Shown: positions 8,488 to 17,921 of the stretch, in pieces
How the letters are laid out: every line of letters begins with the position of its first letter
How positions within the stretch are numbered: the stretch's first letter is position 1
Assembly (NCBI RefSeq): GCF_028618525.1
Contig: NZ_JAQITC010000011.1
Coordinates: 1-64,000 of the forward strand
DNA length: 64,000 nt
From: Bartonella sp. AU55XJBT
Lineage (GTDB): Bacteria; Pseudomonadota; Alphaproteobacteria; Rhizobiales; Rhizobiaceae
Reading direction: 5' to 3'
Made by a program: the position numbers and the translations under genes
The notes under the pieces: generated by a model
The model's input: only the letters and a program-made list of their open reading frames with translations
Told to the model about the DNA's origin: nothing
The model's database searches: none

Positions 8488-9258
8488 TTATTGACCACGG
8501 AGTTTTTTTGCAAAATCTTTATATCGTGCTTTAAACTCTTCATTTTCACGGGCTTTTGCAGCGTTTTCTTCTGCTTGTTGGATCATCGCGGCGGCTTGCA
8601 TTTGAAGAACTTGTGTTTGCAGTTTTGCTTGTATTGCCGATAATTTGGCTTGAATGCCTTGAATTTTTCCAGCCTCATCAGTGTTTCCAAGTTCATCAAG
8701 AAGCTTGTTAACTTCTTTTTGTGTTTCACTGGCTTCTTCGTAGACGTCTTGGCCTTTTGCGGCTTGTCCTACTATGTGCTGTTCGGCTTTTTTGACTTCC
8801 TCTGCGTAAAAAGCATCCACCGCTTCTTTTGATCCTGCACCCCCTGAGGGCTCTTTATATTTAAGCTCTTCTTGCCATTTTTGTGCGTTTTTGCTGCTGC
8901 TTCCGCCGCCGCCGCCGCCGCCGCTGCCCATCGATTGTTGAAAGTGGTTAAAGTCAGAAGGTAGAGCGCCATTGCTCCCTTGCTTGTTAAACATTTCCTT
9001 CAATCCCGAAATGTCAGGCTTGGCATTTAAAGAGCTATAGAGTTGTTTCATTTGATCGAGTTGGCTCTTTAATTGGTCAAGCTGTTGTGTGCCGTTCCGA
9101 ATTTGTTCTTGCAATTTGTTAATTTGTTGTGTGCCTTGCCGAATTTGTTCCGCCATGTTCGTCGCGGCTGTGGGATCAAATACCACGATGGCGAAGGCAT
9201 TCGTTTTTAAGCCTAAAGAAATTGCACAGAAGGCTGTTGCCCATAAAAGTTTTTTCAT
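8488..9258 (-). CDS. virB5: VirB5-type minor pilus protein
   Basis: 256 residues with a signal peptide (LLWATAFCAISLGLKTNAFA) and a long alpha-helical, Gln-rich body (QIRQGTQQINKLQEQIRNG), as in VirB5/TrwJ proteins that sit at the pilus tip and help host or recipient contact. Start at 9258 gives a 4-base ATGA overlap with virB4; the longer frame to 9291 is less likely. A run of seven glycines (SMGSGGGGGGG), encoded by tandem GGC codons near 8925, is an unusual insert. Confidence 0.85.
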   Translation of the reverse strand: MKKLLWATAFCAISLGLKTNAFAIVVFDPTAATNMAEQIRQGTQQINKLQEQIRNGTQQLDQLKSQLDQMKQLYSSLNAKPDISGLKEMFNKQGSNGALPSDFNHFQQSMGSGGGGGGGSSSKNAQKWQEELKYKEPSGGAGSKEAVDAFYAEEVKKAEQHIVGQAAKGQDVYEEASETQKEVNKLLDELGNTDEAGKIQGIQAKLSAIQAKLQTQVLQMQAAAMIQQAEENAAKARENEEFKARYKDFAKKLRGQ

Positions 9259-11615
9259 TGTTTTGACCTTTCTTGGAAAATGGGAAGCCATTTTTCTGGA
9301 GAGGCACCCACTTCTTCCATAATCGTTTCGAGAAGTTCAATGTTTTTCGTGGTGCCGCTTAAAATGGCTATTTCATCATCAAAACCGCGTAAATTCAGTT
9401 CTGCTACAACAGAACTTTGCCCCTGCTTGATGAGAAAACGCCGTGACTCCCGGCTTAATTCTGCTTGTATTAGGTTAAACTCCCTGTCGGATAATTTAAA
9501 ACCCTCTACATAATCCGCGTGGTTGCCCTTTTGATTGGGAAAATAAATCTGAGTGGGACATTGCTCTATAATGGTGTGAGCTATCGTCGAATTAATCGCA
9601 TCTTTGGGTGATTGCGTGGCAAATAACATCAAACCATTTTGCTTCCGAATGGTCTTTAACCTGTCTTGCGCAAAGGCTTTAAAGGAATCATCCTCTAGCG
9701 CTTTCCAAAACTCATCAATGACAATGATAATACGACGCCCGTCAATCAGAGACAGAATCCTATGAAATAAATACATCATTAATGGTGGACGAATTTCGTC
9801 ATTGTCTAAAAAATCCGTCATATCATAACCAATAAATTTTGCATCAATCCCTATGTCATCATCCGGATTGTCAAAAACCCATCCCAAGGCATTGCCTTTA
9901 CACCATCGCTCTAAACGCCCCGATATCCCCTCCCTGTGCGTGGTGTCAAAAAACATTTGTAAGGCCGATATGGTCCGTTGTTCCTTAGGTAATAGAGCAA
10001 GTTGGTCAACCGCAGAAGCAATATCTTGCCTTTCCGATTCACTGATTTTTTGACCCTCAGCAGAAACAAGCTTGGTAATCCATTGGCGTAAAAAAACCCT
10101 GTCTGCTGGATTGCTATAATCTAAACCTTTTAAGGGTGCTATCCCCGTCGGCTTGCCATTTTTCAAAGGCATATATGTGCCGCCACCCGCTCTGACAAAA
10201 AGCTCTGCTCCACGATCCTTATCAAAAAAGACCATATTCGGATCATGCTTTTGAAGTTGCGCTAGTAAAAAATTAACAATAACCGTTTTACCAGAACCTG
10301 ACGGACCACAGACAAAGGTATTGCCTAAATCACCAAAGTGAAAGTTAAAATAAAACGGTGAACCAGCAGATGTCTTCATCAAGGCTACCGCTGGTCCCCA
10401 CACGTTGCCATCTATTTTGCCAACCGGAAAAGAATGAAAAGGTGAAAGCGCTGCATAATTGCGGCTGGTTATCGCGCCAGAGCGGGTGCGATAGGCATAA
10501 TTGCCAGGCAATTGTGCCCACCAAGCCGCCGCTAACCCTAAATCCTCCCGCGCAATAACAGCACCACCATCGGTGAGACGAGAACGCGCTTTGGCAAGAT
10601 TATCCGCTAACTCTTGGGGCTCATCAGCAAAAACCGCTAACGATAAATGATGCTCCCCTAAAACAAAACGATTCGATTCAAGATCATCAAGCGCATCATC
10701 TAGCTCCATGATTTGTGAGCCCGCACGATCTCCGGCATTGACCATCTGGTTTTGTTTGCGACCCATAATCTGCTTGGCAGCATTTTTGCTCTTGAAAATA
10801 AAAGATTGCGTAAAAATAAACTCAAAGGGAAGCGTTAAAAGACCATCCGCCATGCCTACTCTGGTTTTGGCTGGATACTCTTTCCAACCAAACATGCCAG
10901 CAAAACGCTGGCCCGCCTCGGTGCGTATTTCTATGACTTCTTTCCCAAAAATCAGACGGTCTGAATAAACAGTCGACGCTATCGTCCCCCATGTCAGCGG
11001 TATGCGTTCACGACGACCACCTACCAGTTGGTGAATAAACTCACTTTGCTGCGAATAAATAATGCCTTCATGTTCATAAAGACTTAATCTTCTTGCGCCA
11101 TAACGCTCTAAATTTTGAATGACATCTGTCGTAATATCTTCAAGCTTGCGAATCGATTCTTCATCAACTTCCGTTTTTTCTTGCTTGGCTTTGCCTAACC
11201 GTTTGAAAAATTCTACTAATTTATCCGTCTTATCAACGTGTGGATTCCACAAAATTGAAAGATAAAGCTCATTGCGATAAAGATCCTGTGAAACCATCCG
11301 TTCACGGTATTTATCATCTAATTGCTTGGCAAATGCCGATCGAAAAGTGCCATCCGGATAAACCGTTTCTCGCTTTCTGATGATATGGCTATAAAGCGCA
11401 ATCCGTTCATCAGCGATATTCTTAAACAGATTATTGAGCTGTTCGTGAAGCACGTTCAGATCAATAATATCTGCTGTCTCAAAGTTAATGCCCTCAAGTT
11501 TAACAACCATCATGAGCGCGCGTGAATCCAGTGCAATGACATGCTTGTTTACATGACGTACATAAGGAATAATCGCCTCTGGCTGCTTTTCACGCTTGCG
11601 CTCTGCTGTTTTCAT
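9255..11615 (-). CDS. virB4: VirB4-type secretion ATPase
   Basis: 786 residues, the usual size. The N-terminal CagE/TrbE/VirB4 domain is followed by the ATPase domain with Walker A GPSGSGKT near residue 435 and Walker B RIIIVIDEFWKALED near 635. The FATQSPKDA segment is also typical. It energises pilus assembly and substrate transfer at the inner membrane. Coupled by 4-base overlaps with virB3 upstream and virB5 downstream. Confidence 0.95.
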   Translation of the reverse strand: MKTAERKREKQPEAIIPYVRHVNKHVIALDSRALMMVVKLEGINFETADIIDLNVLHEQLNNLFKNIADERIALYSHIIRKRETVYPDGTFRSAFAKQLDDKYRERMVSQDLYRNELYLSILWNPHVDKTDKLVEFFKRLGKAKQEKTEVDEESIRKLEDITTDVIQNLERYGARRLSLYEHEGIIYSQQSEFIHQLVGGRRERIPLTWGTIASTVYSDRLIFGKEVIEIRTEAGQRFAGMFGWKEYPAKTRVGMADGLLTLPFEFIFTQSFIFKSKNAAKQIMGRKQNQMVNAGDRAGSQIMELDDALDDLESNRFVLGEHHLSLAVFADEPQELADNLAKARSRLTDGGAVIAREDLGLAAAWWAQLPGNYAYRTRSGAITSRNYAALSPFHSFPVGKIDGNVWGPAVALMKTSAGSPFYFNFHFGDLGNTFVCGPSGSGKTVIVNFLLAQLQKHDPNMVFFDKDRGAELFVRAGGGTYMPLKNGKPTGIAPLKGLDYSNPADRVFLRQWITKLVSAEGQKISESERQDIASAVDQLALLPKEQRTISALQMFFDTTHREGISGRLERWCKGNALGWVFDNPDDDIGIDAKFIGYDMTDFLDNDEIRPPLMMYLFHRILSLIDGRRIIIVIDEFWKALEDDSFKAFAQDRLKTIRKQNGLMLFATQSPKDAINSTIAHTIIEQCPTQIYFPNQKGNHADYVEGFKLSDREFNLIQAELSRESRRFLIKQGQSSVVAELNLRGFDDEIAILSGTTKNIELLETIMEEVGASPEKWLPIFQERSKQ

Positions 11616-11938
11616 TTCAATTCCTCATAATTACGAATTAATCGTAATGGAGAAATACTTCCTCCACCCCATAGACTAGAATTTCTGGCAAAAATAGTTG
11701 TCTTTTGCCATGTCAGAAGAATACGAAATTTGTTATGGTCATGCTTTAGGATTTCCTTGAATATGAAATGGATGGCAACACCAATGGTTAAAAGAAAAAT
11801 ATTGCCTGCCATAATAAACAATATCATCGATCCTATCCCATTTAATCCCATAGCTTCCACCGTCACGCCTGCAATCATTGCAGGGCGCGTGCAAGCAAGA
11901 AATAACGTATCCTCCGTTAGCTTCTCGTGCTCTTTCAT
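11612..11938 (-). CDS. virB3: VirB3-type inner-membrane protein
   Basis: 108 residues from the ATG at 11938 (MKEHEKLTEDTLFLACTRPAM), which matches the VirB3 N-terminal signature L-x-x-A-x-T-R-P-A. The central part holds two hydrophobic segments. A longer frame to 12019 would overlap virB2 and is rejected. VirB3 is thought to anchor VirB4 to the membrane. Confidence 0.88.
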   Translation of the reverse strand: MKEHEKLTEDTLFLACTRPAMIAGVTVEAMGLNGIGSMILFIMAGNIFLLTIGVAIHFIFKEILKHDHNKFRILLTWQKTTIFARNSSLWGGGSISPLRLIRNYEELK

Positions 11939-11958
11939 GATTTTTGAAAGGCTAAAGA

Positions 11959-12306
11959 TTAATGGGAAAGCATGGATACGATTTGCGATGCACCCATAAC
12001 AATGCCAATGCCAACACAAACAAAAAATGCTTTACGCATTTCAACATAACCAGCAATCCATGCAAGTCCAACACCAGCAACCGCAATCGTCGCTATCGAT
12101 GTGGCAATTTTTCCTGTTAAAACTTCAATTATTTTATCAAGAGCAGTTTCAATTTTTCCGAAGCCTTCTGCAAATGCTGGCTCACTGAGTGCAAGAAAAG
12201 CAATAAAAAGCATCAAGGCTGTGGTTAGCCATTTCTTTTGTGTGTTGGATAAAATTGATTTTTGTAAGGTGTGTTCACGATTGAACGAATTATTCATGTT
12301 TTTCAT
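11959..12306 (-). CDS. virB2: VirB2-type pilin
   Basis: 115 residues with a long N-terminal leader, hydrophobic segment ending SEPAFAEGFGKIE (likely signal peptidase site after AFA) and two membrane helices (IATSIATIAVAGVGLAWIAGY; AFFVCVGIGIVMGASQIV). This is the pattern of major T4SS pilins. It is the first gene of the operon; ~145 bp of AT-rich DNA separates it from the divergent nuclease-like gene and probably holds both promoters. Only one pilin gene is present, unlike Bartonella Trw loci with many. Confidence 0.88.
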   Translation of the reverse strand: MKNMNNSFNREHTLQKSILSNTQKKWLTTALMLFIAFLALSEPAFAEGFGKIETALDKIIEVLTGKIATSIATIAVAGVGLAWIAGYVEMRKAFFVCVGIGIVMGASQIVSMLSH

Positions 12307-12452
12307 GAAAATTTCCCCGCATATTAAATTAAAAATTGCTTAATATTAATTAAATGTAATGTATAACGGAAATAAATTAAAAATGCTACTGTTTCATTTA
12401 TAGTATTTTATTTTTTTAGATAAATTAAACAAAATTCTTTATAATATACAAA

Positions 12453-13184
12453 ATGATATTTTTAAAAAAAACTTTTCGATCATCATTTAAATATCTGGTT
12501 TTTATATATATTATTCTTGCGGCTGTTTTTTATTTTCGTCAAAACTCTGAAGATGTTATGCAAAACCCTGTTGTGCAAAAAATAAAAAAGACCGTGGAAA
12601 AACAGTTTCAAGAACCAGATTTAAAAGTACGGGATCATGATCATACACAAGAAATGCCTTTATCTTTAGAATCTTTGTCATCACAATTTTATGAAGAAAA
12701 TGTCCCTGTTTATTCCGGTGCTATAGAGGTCACAAGCGGTGTGACCTTTAAAATGATCACACCAACAGATGATGGATGGAGAAAAAGAATTGTGCGCAAT
12801 ATCCGCCTCTATGGTGTGGAAACCTGTGAAATGCGGCAATTCGCCTCACGACATGGTGTTAAATGGCCCTGTGGGGCTTTTGTCACGGCGTGGCTGGTCT
12901 CAAAAACAATCGATAAAAATGTTACTTGTCGGCAAACCCGTGTCATTCAACAAATTCATTATGCTCAATGTTTTGTGGATGGAGTGGATCTGGCACGCTT
13001 AGGGCTTGCAGAAGGGTTGATGGTTTTGACAAAAGATCAGCAGCATTTTCCCTCACCAGCAGACTATAAAAACTTACAATTGACCGCTCAAAAAGAAAAA
13101 AATGGCTTGTGGTCGAGCCAATTTCAACAACCAGAAGAGTGGAGAAGAGATCACGGGAGCTATAATCCCATTGACCATAATTGA
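12453..13184 (+). CDS. membrane-anchored SNase-like (thermonuclease) protein
   Basis: 243 residues: one N-terminal membrane helix (YLVFIYIILAAVFYF), a linker, then a staphylococcal-nuclease-like OB domain (~90-230) with RLYGVETCE, AWLVSKTI, CFVDGVDLARLGLAEGL and GLWSSQFQQPEEWRR. In active nucleases the corresponding sites are an Asp, a Glu and an Arg in a D-x-Y-G-R context; here the first Asp is Glu and the Tyr-Gly-Arg is replaced by HYAQ, so activity is doubtful. Divergent from virB2. Similar SNase-like genes occur near conjugation genes in alphaproteobacteria. Confidence 0.72.
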   Translation: MIFLKKTFRSSFKYLVFIYIILAAVFYFRQNSEDVMQNPVVQKIKKTVEKQFQEPDLKVRDHDHTQEMPLSLESLSSQFYEENVPVYSGAIEVTSGVTFKMITPTDDGWRKRIVRNIRLYGVETCEMRQFASRHGVKWPCGAFVTAWLVSKTIDKNVTCRQTRVIQQIHYAQCFVDGVDLARLGLAEGLMVLTKDQQHFPSPADYKNLQLTAQKEKNGLWSSQFQQPEEWRRDHGSYNPIDHN

Positions 13185-13598
13185 TAAAGAATTCTCTTCA
13201 GTGCTCTTTAAAATAAAGACAATATGCCACAACAAGCCTTAACAGCTTTAAAGTTGATCACAAGCGACATAGATCTGAGTGGATAACTCTCGCTACGGAA
13301 AATTAATGTGTTTGGAAAATTAATGTGTTTAAAGCTCGCTTACGCGTATAGGTTGGTATCTGCAAGTAGTGCTATATGAGAGCGCATTTCCTTCCCCTAT
13401 AATGTCATTTCGCTTCGCTGTATATATGAGGAGAAATGGGAAAGAGGTTTAAGCGGGTTTATGGAACTTTGAGCCAAAATGAAGAAGGTTTCTTCTCAAG
13501 CGCTTGAAGAAGCTGAAAAAATTGATGAAAGAAAAAGGTGCTTTCTTTTATTGTAAAAGAAAGCACCGGGGGGATTAAGAGCGACAGCTTTGCATATT
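13185..13598. other. intergenic, no gene seen
   Basis: Contains a direct repeat of a short GGAAAATTAATGTGTTT segment near 13300-13330 and AT-rich sequence. No open frame of note and no RNA gene recognised. Confidence 0.5.
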
Positions 13599-14042
13599 TT
13601 ACTCTGAAAAGCGGTCTTTTTTATCTTTTTTCCACAGAAAATACGTTGCTAGTCCCAGAATGGGGACACACAATTTGGCAAAAGGAAGATGTTGACTGAG
13701 AACAGCAAGGCTGGAAACAGTCGCATCTGTCATCAGTTTGTGGCGTTGTTCTTCGGTCCTTTTTTGGTGATCATAGCGTTGATAAACCTTGAGAACCCGA
13801 CTGATCATAAGCGCTAGTCCAGCAAGAAAAAGCCAAATTAAAAACATGATACTGGCGGCGGCAAGAGGTTTCATAACAGTACATAACCCAAGAAAACCAA
13901 TCATACATAAAAAAAACAAAGCCATGAATAATGAAATGCCAATAAACCCACAGCAAAGGGCTTGAAGGCGTACTTGCTTGACAGTGCTTTTAAGCCCTCC
14001 ACCGACAAGATGGTTTAAAAGAGGAGCGATAAACTTATGCAT
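13599..14042 (-). CDS. YqjE / holin-superfamily-III-like membrane protein
   Basis: 147 residues. Two strong membrane helices in the middle (LCCGFIGISLFMALFFLCMIGFLGL and AAASIMFLIWLFLAGLALMIS) and a third hydrophobic stretch near the C-terminus, which is Lys-rich. The pattern and its position 3 bp behind a DUF883 gene match the YqjD-YqjE pair of proteobacteria, membrane proteins associated with ribosomes or the stationary phase. Exact role unknown. Confidence 0.65.
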   Translation of the reverse strand: MHKFIAPLLNHLVGGGLKSTVKQVRLQALCCGFIGISLFMALFFLCMIGFLGLCTVMKPLAAASIMFLIWLFLAGLALMISRVLKVYQRYDHQKRTEEQRHKLMTDATVSSLAVLSQHLPFAKLCVPILGLATYFLWKKDKKDRFSE

Positions 14043-14045
14043 TGC

Positions 14046-14384
14046 TTAACGACGCAGTAATTGAGAAAGAATAAAACCAACCCCTGCTGCAAACAAAACG
14101 CTTTTGCCAGGATTTTTGCGAACACATTGATTCATGGTTTGTTCAAGATCGCTGATTTTGTCTTTTGCTTGAGACATGATGTCTTCACTACTTTCTTTCG
14201 CTGTATGATACAGTTTTTCCGCTTTATCTTTGGCCGCATTGAATTTTTTGGCACCAAGATCTGTCAGTGTGGAGGTCATCCCTGAAATTTCATGACGTAA
14301 CGTTTCTAATTGTCCTTGGAGCTCGTTTTGTAGGTCTTTTTCTGCCGTGGTTTTATTGTTTTGTGTTGTTTTGTTCTTAGACAT
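14046..14384 (-). CDS. DUF883 / ElaB-YqjD-type protein
   Basis: 112 residues: charged coiled-coil (DKAEKLYHTAKESSEDIMSQAKDKISDLEQTM) followed by KNPGKSVLFAAGVGFILSQLLRR, the C-terminal glycine-zipper membrane anchor that ends in RR, characteristic of DUF883 family members. These bind ribosomes at the inner membrane in E. coli. Co-transcribed with the downstream YqjE-like gene. Confidence 0.85.
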   Translation of the reverse strand: MSKNKTTQNNKTTAEKDLQNELQGQLETLRHEISGMTSTLTDLGAKKFNAAKDKAEKLYHTAKESSEDIMSQAKDKISDLEQTMNQCVRKNPGKSVLFAAGVGFILSQLLRR

Positions 14385-15086
14385 GATGTTCTTTCCCTCT
14401 CTTGTATCGTTGTGTTGGTGTGTTCATCGTAATCATTTGCATTGGAGCAAAAATTTTTACTGCTGGGGTAACGCTAAAAGTGTTTTTTGGTTCCTTGTCT
14501 TTTTGTGCAATTTAAAATTGTTTTATGCCTTTCAAGGTATGCAGTACCATTCTCTCGCTTTTGGGGGGCTGTTTTTTTAAAGGTTAAAGATCTTTTTCTT
14601 TAAGGGAAAAATCTTTGTTGTTTATCCCGTATAAATTATCCCTTGCAGGTATATGTTTTGTTCTCTTTATTCAAGAGCGGTTGAAATGAGAAAAGCTTGC
14701 ATCTGAGGGGCTTATTCAACAGCAATGATGATCAATTATTCTTATAAGTCAATGTGTTGTAAGTAGAAAGATGATGCGTTATTTTTACATAGTGAGATAT
14801 TATACGGGAGATTTCTTACAAGTCTATCATTTTGCCAAATTTACACAGTAAGGTGACTTAAGTAAGATAAACTTTTGAAGGGTTATAAAAAAATTTCTTG
14901 AATGATTTCTTTAGAAATAAGAGAGTGTTTAGGGAATAAAACTATACTTGATTTATCAAGTTTTCTTTCTTAAGAAGAATGCGGAAGTGACGTTGAAGAG
15001 AAGTGGCAGTGTGGAAAAGGGGTGCTCTGCGGGAATGATGATTCAGCGTATGATTGAAGATAAGACCACAAGAGTGTGAGATAGAA
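14385..15086. other. intergenic, no gene seen
   Basis: AT-rich spacer between divergent DUF883 and exbB genes. It presumably holds both promoters. I see no convincing frame or RNA. Confidence 0.5.
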
Positions 15087-15962
15087 ATGGAATCTGAAAC
15101 AGTCCCTTTAGAGAAGAGTTCTGCTGTATTGGCAGTGCATGATTTTTCGCCTTTTTCTATGTTTATGGCTGCTGATTGGGTGGTAAAAGCTGTTATCATT
15201 CTTTTATTGCTTGCTTCTTTGATATCTTGGACAATTGCTTTTGTAAAAATTATTGAGATCACTTTGGCAAAACGACGCGTGCGTCATGAACTCCGATTGG
15301 TTCTGAACGCTCAGACTCTTACGCGTTTGGTTGCGAGCTTGAAAGAAAGCAAAGGGGCTGGGGTGTTTTTTCTCAAAGAAGTCCTTAAAGAGGTCTATCT
15401 TTCGACGCAAGAGGTCCATTTTGTTGCTCCTGAAGGAACAAGCGAAAGTTCGGGTGAGAGAACCAATCCAAGGAAAACTGCACAAACGCTTGAAGATATT
15501 CTCTTTTATGAGGAAAATAATCAATATGGAGATGTTTCTCGCGATGGTTATGTCCGCGATGTTCATGAAGGTTTAAAAGAAAGGGTTCATTCACTTTTGT
15601 CGCGCTGCTTGCTGGCGGCAACACGCCGTGTTGCCTGTGGAAGCGCTGTTCTTGCAACTATTGGCGCCATTGCACCCTTTGTGGGGCTTTTTGCAACAGT
15701 TTGGGGTATTATGAATTCTTTTATTGGAATTGCTCAGTCGCAAACAACGCGGCTTGATGTGGTGGCTCCTGGAATTGCTGAAGCCTTATTTGCGACGGCG
15801 ATTGGGCTTTTTGTAGCGATCCCTGCCGTTGTTATGTATAATAGCCTTATGCGTGCTTTGAATGGGTATCGCAGTGATTTAGGTGATATCGCTGCTGCTC
15901 TTGAAAGGCTCTTGAGTCGTGAACTTGATCGACAAAGACAACAGAAAAGTCATAAAAAATGA
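15087..15962 (+). CDS. exbB: ExbB proton-channel subunit of TonB system
   Basis: 291 residues from the ATG at 15087; an upstream alternative TTG at 15054 is less likely. N-terminal membrane helix (AVIILLLLASLISWTIAFVKII), large cytoplasmic loop, then the paired helices of ExbB/TolQ with LATIGAIAPFVGLFATVWGIMNSF and ATAIGLFVAIPAVVMYN. With ExbD it converts proton motive force to energise TonB-dependent outer-membrane transporters such as heme receptors. Stop overlaps the exbD start (ATGA). Confidence 0.92.
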   Translation: MESETVPLEKSSAVLAVHDFSPFSMFMAADWVVKAVIILLLLASLISWTIAFVKIIEITLAKRRVRHELRLVLNAQTLTRLVASLKESKGAGVFFLKEVLKEVYLSTQEVHFVAPEGTSESSGERTNPRKTAQTLEDILFYEENNQYGDVSRDGYVRDVHEGLKERVHSLLSRCLLAATRRVACGSAVLATIGAIAPFVGLFATVWGIMNSFIGIAQSQTTRLDVVAPGIAEALFATAIGLFVAIPAVVMYNSLMRALNGYRSDLGDIAAALERLLSRELDRQRQQKSHKK

Positions 15963-16558
15963 AAGCAAGCTTTAATGATGATTTCGATCTCGATGAAAGT
16001 GGGTTGCACAGTGAAATCAATGTGACCCCTTTTATTGATGTTGTGTTGGTGTTGCTGATTGTTTTTATGGTTGCTGCACCGTTGGCAACATCTGTCATTC
16101 CTGTTCAGCTTCCTTCGATCACTCAAGCGCCTTCAGTGGTTCAACCTGATGAGCCCCTTTATGTTACTTTGCAAAAAGATCACTCTCTTTACATTGGCGA
16201 TCATCTGATAGAACAAGCCGCGTTAAGGGAAACTTTGTTGAGAGAAACTAAGCAAAATTTAGAGACAAAAATTTTAATCAAAGCCGATAGTGAAATTGAT
16301 TATGGCATTGTCATCGATTTATTAAACCAAATACGCATGGCTGGATATGGGAAAATCGGTCTTGTCGGATTGCAAAACTCTCCCACTCTTGCCGCAAGGG
16401 GTGGGGACAATCATAAAACAGCAGATGAAACAAATGGACCTGTTGTGACAGACGGTGCTATCGAGAAAGCGGGCGCTAACGTGCTGGGACATGTGGAGGC
16501 GGAAACAACCAGTACTGTGGAAAACGCTCATATTTCTGGAACAGCTTCTGCCCCATGA
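15959..16558 (+). CDS. exbD: ExbD subunit of TonB system
   Basis: 199 residues. Membrane helix INVTPFIDVVLVLLIVFMVAAPL contains the essential Asp. The periplasmic domain has KADSEIDYGIVIDLLNQIRMAGYGKIGLV. The last ~60 residues are an extra Ala/Thr-rich tail beyond the usual end (~140). No tonB follows. A decayed copy of the middle of this gene starts ~60 bp downstream. Confidence 0.92.
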   Translation: MKASFNDDFDLDESGLHSEINVTPFIDVVLVLLIVFMVAAPLATSVIPVQLPSITQAPSVVQPDEPLYVTLQKDHSLYIGDHLIEQAALRETLLRETKQNLETKILIKADSEIDYGIVIDLLNQIRMAGYGKIGLVGLQNSPTLAARGGDNHKTADETNGPVVTDGAIEKAGANVLGHVEAETTSTVENAHISGTASAP

Positions 16559-16617
16559 TAAAAAATGTCTGATAAAAAAATAGCTTTGTTGAAGGAAGCA
16601 AAGAAACTTCATCAAAG

Positions 16618-16745
16618 ATATAAAGTGAAATTGATTATGGCATTGTCATCGATTGATTTAACCAAAGATATATGCGCTGGATAGCGTCAAATCAGTCTGA
16701 TCGGATTATAAAACGCTCTCAATTTTGCGGCTAACGGATAAGAGA
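16618..16745 (+). pseudogene. decayed exbD fragment
   Basis: The DNA from about 16618 (AGTGAAATTGATTATGGCAT...) repeats the exbD segment at 16290-16400, with CGATTGATTTAACCAAA...CGC-TGG and GTCTGATCGGATTATAAAACGCTCTCA matching the region coding IDLLNQIRMAGYGKIGLVGLQNSP. Indels and a stop break the frame. It is a partial tandem duplicate of exbD. Confidence 0.7.
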
Positions 16746-16749
16746 TATG

Positions 16750-17375
16750 GTCTGATGGCGGAAAAGACAAATTGGTCATGAGATAATCTTATGGCATTTG
16801 AATCGCTTATTTTACAAGACAATGCATTCTGCTTAAATCTAATCAAGAGGCGGTGTCTTTCGGATTATCCTAACCAATTTGTTTTAGGGGTTTGCGGGCA
16901 TGTGAGGGGGGAGGGGTATGTGGAGGATTGTGCGTTTAAGTGAGAAGCGGGAAGGAGGATGCGTGTTTTAAAAGTCCTAAGTGATCAAGAAAAGACGTAT
17001 TGGAATAAGGGTATATCTTAAGTGCAAAGGTTTTTGCTTCTTCAAGGATTGTATGTCAATCAAGACCAGTAGAACCCGCTGTTGCGTCGAAAGGGAAGTT
17101 TTATTGTTTCAAACGCAAGATTTTCTGAATTGATAACGTTACGGGGGGCGTGAATGGTGAGAAGGGACGTGAGAGGAGAAAGCATGCAGAGCTTGTGCTT
17201 TTGGTGAAAAGATGAGAGCCTTGTTGGGTGTAAGCAGACGCTGCTTTGCTTTAAAGGCTCAAGGAACCTCAAAAATCAAGAGAAAGGAGTTCAAAATCTA
17301 AGGGGCTCTAAACAATCAAGGGATTGAGAAGTGAAAGAGTCGTTAGATATGAGCCTTGTATTGCTTTGAGCTGCT
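16750..17375. other. intergenic with possible dut remnant
   Basis: Mostly without coding signal. Around 17055-17100 the sequence TCAAGACCAGTAGAACCCGC resembles the intact dut DNA near 17760-17790 (motif 1 region), suggesting a short decayed fragment. The match is only ~45 bp and weak. Confidence 0.35.
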
Positions 17376-17921
17376 TTAAGTATGCCCTGTGGAACCAAAA
17401 CCTCCTGTTCCACGGCTCTCTGCATGACTTTGGCTGTCTGTTTGCTCTGGTTTAATGGCGCAGACAGTGACTTTTGTGACGGGAGCGATGACGGTTTGGG
17501 CAATGCGCATGCCTCGTTCAATCGAAAAGTCTTCCTGACCACAATTGATAAGCAAAACTTTGACTTCGCCACGGTAATCACTATCAATTGTCCCAGGGGT
17601 GTTAAGGCAGGTGATGCCGTGTTTTAAAGCGAGACCAGAGCGTGGACGTATTTGTGCTTCATAGCCTGGAGATAAATGAAAAATGAGACCCGTTGGAATA
17701 AGAGCACGCTGCCCTGGCGAAAGGATGAGCGTTTCTTCTTCTCCAAGGGCGGCGCGTAGATCAAGACCCGCAGAACCGGCTGTCGCGTAGTGAGGAAGTT
17801 CTAAGCCTTGTCCGTGTGCAAGAATCTCGACGGACAAAGTCACAGAGTGGGAAGATTTTGAAGAGACACAATTTTCTTGGTTGTTTAGCGGTGCGTTGGT
17901 TTCAGGGTGCGGCATGATCAA
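17376..17921 (-). CDS. dut: deoxyuridine 5'-triphosphate nucleotidohydrolase
   Basis: Trimeric dUTPase hydrolysing dUTP to dUMP and pyrophosphate, preventing uracil incorporation in DNA. All five motifs are visible: [43 protein letters not shown] and the C-terminal [12 protein letters not shown]. The N-terminal ~25 residues before TLSVEIL are extra. Start could also be the Met two codons in. Confidence 0.95.
   Translation of the reverse strand: MIMPHPETNAPLNNQENCVSSKSSHSVTLSVEILAHGQGLELPHYATAGSAGLDLRAALGEEETLILSPGQRALIPTGLIFHLSPGYEAQIRPRSGLALKHGITCLNTPGTIDSDYRGEVKVLLINCGQEDFSIERGMRIAQTVIAPVTKVTVCAIKPEQTDSQSHAESRGTGGFGSTGHT

Noticed and set aside
17055..17105. dut fragment
   Set aside because: Similarity to dut motif-1 DNA is visible but only about 45 bp long; too weak to list as a pseudogene on its own.
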